Positions 56,228 to 64,000 of a stretch of 64,000 nt of DNA are shown one piece after another. This DNA comes from Tricholoma matsutake (taxonomy: Eukaryota > Basidiomycota > Agaricomycetes > Agaricales > Tricholomataceae). The first letter of the stretch is position 1; every line of letters starts with the position of its first letter. Location of the stretch: contig AP026545.1 of the NCBI GenBank assembly GCA_026075535.2, positions 682,001 to 746,000 on the forward strand, read 5' to 3'. The notes under the pieces were generated by a model that was given only the letters and a program-made list of their open reading frames with translations, did no database searches and was not told the DNA's origin. The position numbers and the translations under genes are program-made.

Positions 56228-57640
56228 ATGGCAAAGCACTTCGCTCAGTCCATGGTCTCGAACAACTCAACAAAGTCACTATACAACACTCTGGTGTTGT
56301 TCCAATCCCCGAACATTTAGCTGAACAGTTTGGAGGATGCACTTGTGGAGGAATGCTAGACCTCTACATTGCCTTCAATGAATGAAAGGTAGCCCAATCA
56401 TCGCAAGACCTTACTATCTTTCAAACACCTTTCAGAGCACTTCGCATAGTCACTCTACCAATGGGTTGGACCAACTCAGTGCCCATCATGCACGATGATG
56501 TTTCATTTATCCTACAACCCGAGATTCCCCATGTTACGATCCCCTACATCAATGATGCACCCATCAAAGGTTGTAAATCATGCTACTCACTCCCCGGTGG
56601 AGACTACAAAACTATTTCACAGAACCCAGGAATTTGTTGTTTCATTTGGGAACACTTCGAAAATCTCAATTTTGTCATCCAACACATGAAATATTGCAGA
56701 GGGACATTCTCAGGACCCAAGCTATTCCTTTGCGTCCCCAAAATCACTGTTTTAGGGCATCATTGCAACATTGAAGGTCGTATGGCTGACCCAACTCAGA
56801 TCGATGCAATCAGCAAATGGGGACCTTGTCAAAATCTCACAGAAGTACAAGCCTTCTTAGGAACCATTGGAGTTTGTCACATTTTCATACAGAATTTTGC
56901 TAAACAAGCAGCTGCTCTTATCAACCTCACGTGTAAGCATGTTCCATTCAAATTTGGTCCAACACAAATCACAGCACAAGAAGATCTCAAACTCGCTCTC
57001 ATCGTGCAATCAACTACACCTCGAATGCACCCATCATCCTATCAGTTGACACTTTGCACATTGCTGTTGGATTTTTCTTGGGTCAGTGTGACCCCGAAAA
57101 TCTTCATAAATGCTATTACAGTTGTTTCGGATCTATCATGCTCAATGCCCATGAATATTGCTTTTTGCAACCCAAACTAGAACTCTACAGACTCTATCAC
57201 ATGCTTGGTGCACTTTGATTGTACGTTATCAGCATACAAAATCTCATTGTCGAAGTCAATGCCAGGTACATCAAAGGTATGCTAGCAAATCCTGACATCA
57301 CACCAAGCACGAGCATTAATCAATGGATTGTACCATTCTTACCTTTCATTTTACGCTTGTACATGTCGTTGGAACACATCATGGTCCAGATGGACTTTCA
57401 CAATGTCCTCTACAAAATGGAGATGATGCCCAACCAGACGATGGGTCCTTCGAAGATTGGATGGACCAATTACATGGTTTTATGCATCAAATCAACCTGC
57501 TCATGACTCACCCATTCCCATCGCATTTGCTCCACCCGACATTCGCCCTCCCTTCAGATTTCAGTAAGGGGGAGAACATCACTTACGAAGATGTCCCTCA
57601 TTCTGATCACACCAAACGAGATGATGAATGACTTCGTAGT
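56228..57640 (+). pseudogene. Ty3-B reverse transcriptase 3' part and RNase H
   Basis: The frame continues from the RT break as NGKALRSVHGLEQLNKVTIQ, then LAEQFGGCTCGGMLDLYIAF, a TGA (56381-56383), and PMGWTNSVPIMHDDVSFILQ. Next is PYINDAPIKG, where the family has YIDD; the first aspartate codon is AAT at 56551-56553, so the active site is lost. RH and its linker follow: LTEVQAFLGTIGVCHIFIQN, then the AVDT-like block in a shifted frame (near 57045), VEVNARYIKGMLANPDI and HHGPDGLSQCPLQ. Frame changes occur near 57040, 57220 and 57350. Confidence 0.8.
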
Positions 57641-57689
57641 GCTCAAAAATGGCTCGAAGATTTACAATGACCATCAGACCTCTCAGAAG

Positions 57690-58991
57690 CCAACTACATC
57701 ACCTTCATGAGATATTGCACCGAGTTCTTTTTAGATTCTGGAAAACTTTGGCGAAGAGATTTGCAAAGGGCCCACAAGATCATTGCTATCCCTGAACGCC
57801 GTCTCGAGATTATTCATGCAGCTCACAACAATATCAGTCACAAGATGGTGTTCACAACGAAAACCCTTGTCGCACTCCGATTTTGGTGGCCCAATATGAG
57901 AGCCAACATTGCATGGTACATTTGCTCTTGCCACCTCTGCCAACTTTGACAAACCCGAAATCTGCTTATTCCACCCATAGTGGCAACCCCAGCACCACTT
58001 TTTGGCAAAGTCTACATCGACACGGTGCAAATGCCCCCATTGAATGGATTCAAGTACATCGTTCAAGGGCGATGTTCATTAACAGCCTATCCAGAATGGC
58101 GAAAGCTTCAACATGAAAATGCCATGACCTTAGGTGACTGGATCTTCGAAGATGTCATTTGTCGATGGGGATCTCTTTATGAAATTGTGAGTGATAATGG
58201 ATCAGCATTTATTGCAGCAATGGAGTATCTCGTGAAATGATACCATATCAATCACATCCAAATCAGTGGTTACAACTCTCGAGCCAACAAAATTGTTGAA
58301 AGAGCACACTTCGATGTTTGACAATCATTATTCAAAGCAGTCAACGGAGATCAGAACAAGTGGTCAAATGGAGCACACTCTGTCTTTTGGGCAGAACATG
58401 TGACAGTTTGCAAATGCATGGGTTGTTCACCCTACTTCGCAGTTACAGGATCCCATCCCCTCATTCCACTTGACATCTCCGAAGCTACATATTTGCAGCC
58501 CGCTCTGAATTTGATACTTTTGACAACCAACCTTATTGCATGATGAGCTATTGCCTTACAAAAATGTTTGATTGACCTCAAAACCCTTTATTTGAAGGTT
58601 TTGTTGGCATGTCTCGAAGCTGCAAAATGATTTGAACAAGTCCACTAGCAGATGGTTAAAGACTACAACTTTTGCAACAGGCAATTTAGTCCTGCTTCAC
58701 AATATGGAGATTGAAAAGTCCCTTAATCGCAAAATGTGACCTCAATACTTAGGTCCCCTCATCATCATCGATCGAAACTATGGAGGAGCCTACATCCTTT
58801 GCGAACTCGACGGATCAGTACTCCATCACCCCATTGCTGCCTTTCATCTACCTCCTTATTTAGCTCGAAAATCCATTCCACTCCCTCCGAAATTCCTCGA
58901 CATTGACTCAGAACATCTCGAAACACTTTGGCAAACTTTGGACGTCGATGAAGATATTCCTGAAGACATCCCACACCCCAATGACAATTAA
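57690..58991 (+). pseudogene. Ty3-B integrase
   Basis: FFLDSGKLWRRD leads into the zinc-binding segment (HAAHNNISHKMVFTT, CSCHLCQL). The core follows: YIDTVQMPPLNGFKYI, IVSDNGSAFIAAMEYL and NKIVERAHFDV supply D, D and E. TGA codons at 57947, 58238 and 58319, all in the continuous frame, stand for Arg, Lys/Trp and Arg-like positions. The end (GAYILCELDGSVLHHPIAAF, then DEDIPEDIPHPNDN and TAA 58989-58991) has no chromodomain. Confidence 0.8.
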
Positions 58992-59594
58992 GTATTCTCT
59001 TTTTGTTGTTTGCATTTACTTATCTATGATTTCGATTTCTTTTAGTGTATCATACAAGTTGCGATATTGCATTGTAGTGTGGTTGCACAAACTCCAAAAA
59101 GGGTTTTTCAGCCATGATGATTTACTGAGCCTTTCCCTTATTTCATAATGTCATTTCCTTTCATTTTTCCTTACAATTTGTTCAGAACACTTACAACAAC
59201 AAGTCTCAGAAATGAATCTTATTTTGAACAATTTTCGGATATTTCTTTTACTCTACTTATTTCTTATATCTTTTGCTTCCGGTTCAACAAAGCACAAATT
59301 TATTATATGAAAATAGCGAAAACAGAAACAACAAAATTTTACTCTTCCCCATCCAACATTTTACCCAGTGCCGCTATCTCCTGATCCAGCATACGATGCT
59401 GCATCTTTTTCTTTGCCATCTCCTCCAAAATTATCTGTCAGTGCTGCTCTATGCCCAACATGCCCTCGTCACCTTCTCAAATTTCCTGCCCCTTCCCTTT
59501 CCTGTCTTGCTTTGACCATCCCTGCAACCTTGATGGCCCTGCCTCCGGTGCTAGCAACAGCCCGATGACTCGAATTTGAGGCACTATATAGTAT

Positions 59595-60674
59595 GAAATG
59601 TTAGCAAATACTTCGAAAAGACATCAAACAGTTGCTTACCTGGTTTTGGACACTCTGAAGCCTTTACCCCATGAACCCCCACAGTCGTCTTCCCCTTTGT
59701 CACCCCTATCCTCAAAACACCTCCCCAATAGCAGCCCTGCACCTCCTGCAGGCATTTCCGGCATTTCACAGCCCCTTTGTTGATGATACAGGCAGGGCGA
59801 CTCTTGAATTTTGCACATCTGTTGCACTACAAAGAAAATGAGCCTCCAAAACTTTGTATGAATAGAATAGCCAATGTACTGACCCCACAAACTCGAGGAG
59901 ACCAGTTTCCTCAAACTTTGCCTGCTTTGCAATGATCTCCTGCTTGTCGTCATCATCATCCTTGTCCTTGTCCTCTATTGCCTGCCACTTGTGGGGCCCC
60001 AAGGGTATGACCTCCTCGTCATTGTTTTTGTCCTCCTCTTCACTGAGCTCTAACCACTTGATGAATTTGACCTCAGCCTGCAACACTGCGCTCCACTGCC
60101 TCAACTCCTCCTTTGAGATCATCTGAGCCCAGAATTTGGATGCTAGAGTAGACCAAGCAGTATTGAGAGCCATGCATCATCCTTTGATTTTAGCAGCTTT
60201 CGCTGCAGCTAGATGTCGTTTGGCCTCCTCCGCTTCTTCATGTTGTTTGGCCTCAGCGGCATCTGCCTCCGCTCATGCCTTTGCCTCTGTTGCTTGCCCC
60301 TCTGCCTTAGCCCTCACAGCTGCCGCTTCCTGTTCCTCATGCTGTACTTGCTCCACTAACTCCAAAAATAATAGATCACTGCCCCATGAAAGCCAATCAT
60401 GACATGCCAAGGGCATGTATAAGTAGCAGGCCTCGTCAACAATCTTCTGGATGATGTCCAATCGCTCTTCTTTGAGGCTCTCCACAAGATCGTCATACTC
60501 AGCCTAAACCAATGTTAGCAATTGTTAGTACCACAAAAACGCATCAGGACTTACCATCTTCTCACAAAAACCTTTCCCCCATACTTCAAAGTTGAGTTCT
60601 TCCACCTTACCTGATTTGGGCATAGCTTTCACAAAGTTGACAATGGCTGTTTCAAAGTCTACTAAGAGCGACAT
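59595..60674 (-). pseudogene. Spliced antisense gene inside Ty3-B, between pol and 3' LTR
   Basis: Exon 1 is 60674-60555 (MSLLVDFETAIVNFVKAMPK, FEVWGKGFCEKM) with donor GTAAGT. Acceptor TTTAG gives exon 2 from 60503 (AEYDDLVESLKEERLDIIQK, LPLACHDWLSW-like LACHDWLSWGSDLLFLELVE). Exon 2 continues through an Ala/Glu/Lys-rich coiled coil to an acidic block ending EETGLLEFVG at a GTCAGT donor near 59893. A further Gly-rich exon near 59790-59640 (MPEMPAGGAGLLLGRCFEDR) is likely. TGA codons near 60271 and 60174 interrupt exon 2. I recall similar ORFs beside this type of Agaricomycete Ty3 pol but know no function. Extra genes in this position occur in other LTR elements. Confidence 0.6.
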
Positions 60675-60740
60675 GATCAGAGGAAGAGATTGACGAGTAC
60701 AACTTGGAGTGAGAGAAAAAGAGAGAGGTTTTTGAGTTAA

Positions 60741-60750
60741 CTTTATAGGT
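60741..60750 (-). promoter_or_regulatory. TATA-like box of the antisense gene
   Basis: Minus strand ACCTATAAAG lies about 70 bp before the ATG at 60674, followed by a CT-rich tract (CTCTCTCTTTTTCTCTCAC), a usual fungal core promoter layout. Confidence 0.5.
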
Positions 60751-60828
60751 TTTTCAACACGATCACAGATTCAGCACGTGACTCCAATCGGCTGACTGGG
60801 ACAGTCAGGATTTCAGTAAGGGGGAGGA

Positions 60829-62716
60829 TGATAGGTCCACTTTGGTGGCTGAGCTCTGAAAACAATACATCACACTTGGACACATTCTTCACAATGTCCT
60901 ATGATTTTGTGAATGTTTATGAATGCCTACAAATGCACAAAACAATGACATGACACTTCGAAACATTTCAAAAGACTTCGAGCCATTTTGAACAACTTCA
61001 GCCACTGTATTCTTATCGTACCGCACCTCGAACACATGTTCCCAACATTACACACACTGACATATCGCATTTCCGCCACAACAAACATGAGGAGACACAA
61101 TGGCTAGCACCTTAGCGCTGATGATGCTTGACCCAGAAACCCAAACAAAACCTTTCAGATGGTATAACACAAGTTAGAGGAAGGATGTGAGGCCCTCTAG
61201 ATGTCACCTGTCAGACCAATCATCCAATAGTCATAAAAGGACTGCTTGTCGAAGCAATTCGAAGCTAAAAGAATGTGTTTTATGGAATTTCGGAGAATTT
61301 TGTGGCTAGATTGATGAATTCGGAGTGTGCAAATATGTTCAGATGCAAGATCAGGGGACTAGACGAGTAGTAGAAGCAAAGCAAAGATGAATCAAGGGAA
61401 ACAAGAGCAAAAATAGCATAATGCGAGGATTTTCAAAGATTTTCAAAGAAGTTTAGTGTAAAACACCAGACTTTGGACTGAATAAGACTAAACTGAACTC
61501 TCAAATCACTGCGATCTGGGAGGAAGACGACAACTTTTTTTTTCTTTTCTTTGTATCTAGTACATCTTTTTATATAAAATAAAGAAACTACCTAAAAAGG
61601 CTAGAGAACATGAGGCAAACATGTGGAAAACTCGAGGCAAAAGACAATAGAAGTATATCAGAACAATAAAGCGAGACTAGAAAGGGTGAATATAACACAT
61701 GATCAAGAAATAATAAGAAAGAATAGCTAAAAGCAGACTGTCCTTGTTATAAATTGCATAAAATATCGGAAACTGCTTCGAGCGGATTGTATGCATGCAC
61801 ATGTGGTCAAATTGTGTTCAATATACTCGAGATAGTGTCCCATGTGTCCAGCATGCATCCGAACATTGTTCAAATAGGAAATACTGTGTCCAAAGATGTT
61901 TTTCGAGGTTCGAGGTTTTTTGAAGATTTTCGAAGTTTCTTCGGACTTTGTTTGTGGCCCGAAATTGGTGCGATATTGCTCGAAACTAATTCGGAACTCA
62001 TCTACGATGCTCCAAGTGTATATTCTAAGCTGTACGAAGTGTTCAAAGTCAATTGAAAGTGTGAAAACTGATATATTGGTGCTTGAACTGCGCTGGGGAC
62101 CTATTAGCGCGCATCGAGGTGCTTTTCAATGTCTTCATGATTTATTGGGACAACAATACAAGGAGATTTAATATATTATGTATATTGCATGTTTCCTTCT
62201 TATCAGTTTCTCATTTACTTTGTGATTTTGACACCTTTTTTACTGCCTTATGTTTACCACATGTTTTGCCTCATGGCCTTTTACCTTTTTAGTACTATCT
62301 CTCTAAAACATATATAGTTTGGTGTATTTACTGTTGACAATGCAGGAAATCATCTTCCCATATCGCATATTGTCTGACTTAAGGGTTCTGTTCTTGAGTT
62401 TTAGCTCAGTCCAAGTCCAAAACTCTGAAGTATTCTGCAAACTTTGTCATTTTGCTATTTAGTCTCTTGAGATTATTTTCAATTGTCCATCTATTCTGTC
62501 ATTGTCTTCTACAATCGTCTTCACCTATTGTCACCATCTCCCAAACTCATCAAAACCATTTCAAGGATTTTTGAATTCTTTTGCACCACAGCTAAACTCT
62601 TTCATATAGTTTTGAAATGCTTCGCTGTGTTTTGCACTACTTTGTACATGGTTTTGCAGAACTTTGCATCACTCCTTAAGGCTTTGTAACACACCTAACA
62701 GTCTTTGGTTAGTGCT
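60829..62716 (+). repeat. Ty3-B 3' LTR, interrupted and 3'-truncated
   Basis: Parts 60829-61118 and 62111-62716 are colinear with the 5' LTR. It starts TGATAGGTCCAC after the polypurine tract AAGGGGGAGGA. The last ~92 bp present in the 5' LTR (43300-43392) are missing, replaced by unrelated sequence. Confidence 0.85.
61119..62106 (-). mobile_element. Inverted solo LTR of Ty3-B family (988 bp)
   Basis: It reads TGATGATGC at the left (complement of the LTR end GCATCATCA) and GGACCTATTA at the right (complement of TGATAGGTCC with one change). GCGC flanks it on both sides (61115-61118, 62107-62110). The same site in the 5' LTR reads TTAGCACGCATCG near 42690, one CpG change from TTAGCGCGCATCG, and acts as the empty site. 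Confidence 0.85.
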
Positions 62717-63029
62717 GGAGTAGGGTGAGTGGTCACCTACTCCAGGTAGTCATGTGACCTTGTTGGTAGAGTCACATAGTCACATTGTTGTAGTTCAGGA
62801 TTGCTATACTATCCCATGGCCTCACCATTGGTATAGGGCACCTCTGGGGTGTCCATCTTGGTGATGAGAGTGAGATTCAACTTGCTCTAAGCTTTGTAGT
62901 CTCCTGTTTTGAGTGCCACATCACTCACTCTGCCAGGCTGGGCTTTTCTCTTGGTCTAATTTGTGTTCTGAGTCTCGTCTTGAGTTCCTGAGCTTTACCT
63001 TGCATCTCACATCTATTATCTTGTGTTTT
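62717..63029. other. Unassigned stretch before the copia 3' end
   Basis: It starts with a near-palindrome (CTGGAGTAGG...CACCTACTCCAG, 62717-62745). No coding region is supported; it may be part of a copia LTR or leader. Confidence 0.35.
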
Positions 63030-63398
63030 GTGGAGCAGCAAGAAGCAACCAATCATTACCATCTCAAGCACTGAGGCCAAATACATTGCATTAACCGTTG
63101 AAGGATATTTTATGGATTCACACATTACTTACTAAATTATCTTCTATTTTTAGTTTTACTTTACCTACAACACTTTTCTGTGACAACCAAGGTCACAATC
63201 AGACTCTCCAAAGATGCTACTTTCATGGATGCACCAAACACATTGACATTCACTTCCATTTCATCTTCCAAACTATTACCTCAGGTCACATTGCCATGCA
63301 ATACTGTCCCATGGATGACATGATTGCCAACATCTTCACCAAATCACTTGCTTGTGTTAATTATGAGAAATTCCATACTCTTCTTGGCGTTGTCTGAT
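63030..63398 (+). pseudogene. Ty1/copia RNase H, 3' end of pol
   Basis: WSSKKQPIITISSTEAKYIA, then LPTTLFCDNQGHNQTLQ, GCTKHIDIHFHF and CPMDDMIANIFTKSL match the C-terminal RNase H of copia elements (usual TKHIDIRFHFI and DIFTKALP). One frame change occurs near 63105 after VEG. The rest of the copia pol is absent from the window. Confidence 0.85.
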
Positions 63399-63421
63399 CC
63401 AGTATTCACCTCAAGGGGGAG

Positions 63422-63785
63422 TGTTAACATATTGAGGCATCACTGGAGATATCCCTGCATCCCCACACCACTGACACTCACTGCCTTATTTCATTTTTTA
63501 TACATTACATATTATTTATAGCACTATGGTAACTACATCTCATCTTATTTCAAAATCATATATATGAGACATTATATACCTCGTAGTTGTACATTTCCAC
63601 CTCAGTGTTTATCCATTCACTGAGGTGTATGTCCCCTTTCTCTATTGTATTTATTTTCTTACTTACTCTTAGTAGTCCTTGTTATTCTATTCTAGGTACT
63701 ACTGAATGCATCAGTGTTCATCCATTCACTGAGGTTCTTCATTATTTTATTCTAGTTCTGTACTTGGGCCCTGCATTCTACAAGA
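63422..63785 (+). repeat. Probable copia 3' LTR, right limit uncertain
   Basis: A polypurine tract CAAGGGGGAG (63412-63421) is followed at once by TGTTAACATATTG, a typical copia LTR start. CACTGAGG/CATTCACTGAGG recurs within it (63602-63625, 63722-63735). I could not place the right end. Confidence 0.6.
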
Positions 63786-63887
63786 TTGGCATGAAGTCAT
63801 GAAACCAAGCTCCTGCCAGTGGAACAGCCAACTGTAGACTTGGGAACATCTGCTGAAATTTGTTTCATCTAGGGATCTGCATGGGTT

Positions 63888-63948
63888 TTGTGTACCCATA
63901 TGGGTTATGGGTATGGGTACATGTGGGTATGGGTATGGGTTAAGATAG
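63888..63948. repeat. GGGTATGGGTA degenerate array, locus 3
   Basis: GTACCCATATGGG and repeated GGGTATGGGTA units over about 60 bp, as at 28062 and 39866 but in the opposite main orientation. Confidence 0.7.
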
Positions 63949-64000
63949 TCCTACCTGTGGGCTACAAAATGTCTAGATTGTTTTTGTCATTACTTACTCA

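Larger units (their letters stand above)
42461..62716 (+). mobile_element. Ty3-B: large Ty3-type element hosting nested insertions
   Basis: The 5' LTR (42461-43392, lacking about its first 55 bp) is followed by gag, protease and RT, then the interruption 46699-56227. The rest of RT, RNase H, integrase, an antisense gene, a polypurine tract (60818-60828) and the 3' LTR from 60829 come after it. The 3' LTR is interrupted at 61119-62106 and cut at about 62716. Adding the missing parts gives close to 988 bp for each LTR, the same as the inverted solo LTR. Without the nested insertions the internal region is about 7.9 kb. It has no chromodomain. Many TGA codons and frameshifts make it inactive. 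Confidence 0.85.

Noticed and set aside
57551..57575. Polypurine tract CAGTAAGGGGGAG as a second 3' LTR border
   Set aside because: It lies within coding sequence between RNase H and integrase and is not followed by an LTR start, although it resembles the real tract at 60811-60828.
1..62716. Recoding of TGA as an amino acid (alternative genetic code)
   Set aside because: Paired Ty3-A copies show CGA and TGA exchanging at the same codons, and TGA positions match arginine, so CpG decay explains them. Frameshifts in the same genes show they are dead.

Overview
This window is repeat-dense, spliced eukaryotic DNA from a filamentous basidiomycete, most likely an Agaricomycete. The evidence is short (about 50-60 nt) introns with GTAAGT-type donors, CTAAC-like branch sites and AG acceptors, plus KDZ and Plavaka transposases, chromodomain Ty3 elements, DIRS-like elements with a tyrosine recombinase, a Helitron, and an F-box/LRR gene. 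No prokaryotic or organellar features are present. Almost everything is a mobile element or its remains. The only apparently intact host-type gene is the F-box/LRR ORF at 22859-24250.

Layout. 1-3415 (-): DIRS-like retrotransposon (gag, RT-RNase H, recombinase start), running off the left edge. 4400-7824 (+): LINE with an ORF1/ORF2 overlap, cut off inside the RT domain. 8021-8307 and 15149-17628 (-): two members of an unrecognised spliced family. 9160-12160 (+): decayed Plavaka transposase. 12402-13227: broken, partly inverted histone H2B pieces. 17766-19730: composite palindrome/tRNA-like element, copy 1. 19742-21928 (-): Helitron replication-protein remnant. 22859-24250 (-): F-box/LRR gene. 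24543-26700 (-): unrecognised spliced gene. 28178-28412 (+): copia gag scrap interrupted by Ty3-A (28413-33693, -). 34080-36625 (-): KDZ transposase with a CxC2 cysteine cluster. 37750-38938 (-): unrecognised spliced gene in a repeat-rich stretch. 39980-40480 (-): second Helitron remnant. 40524-42458 (-): internal fragment of a second Ty3-A copy.

The right third is a four-level nest. Ty3-B spans 42461-62716. Its pol is split by a solo LTR of the same family (46699-56227). That LTR is split by composite element copy 2 (47309-55824, 9-bp duplication TGATTTAAG). That element is split by a young Ty3-C chromovirus (47760-53795, 5-bp duplication GTTAA, LTRs differing at 3 positions by eye). Another solo LTR, inverted, sits in the Ty3-B 3' LTR (61119-62106, duplication GCGC). 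Ty3-B also carries a spliced antisense gene between pol and its 3' LTR. A copia 3' end follows (63030 onward).

Two themes tie the window together. First, nearly all nonsense codons lying in otherwise open frames are TGA where homologues have arginine; the two Ty3-A copies show CGA in one and TGA in the other, in both directions, so CpG deamination is eroding the elements. Second, a 2.0-2.5-kb element occurs twice with the same plan: TTCC-rich arrays at the ends, two outward-facing tRNA-like units, and a core of tandem perfect palindromes. I do not recognise it as a described family.
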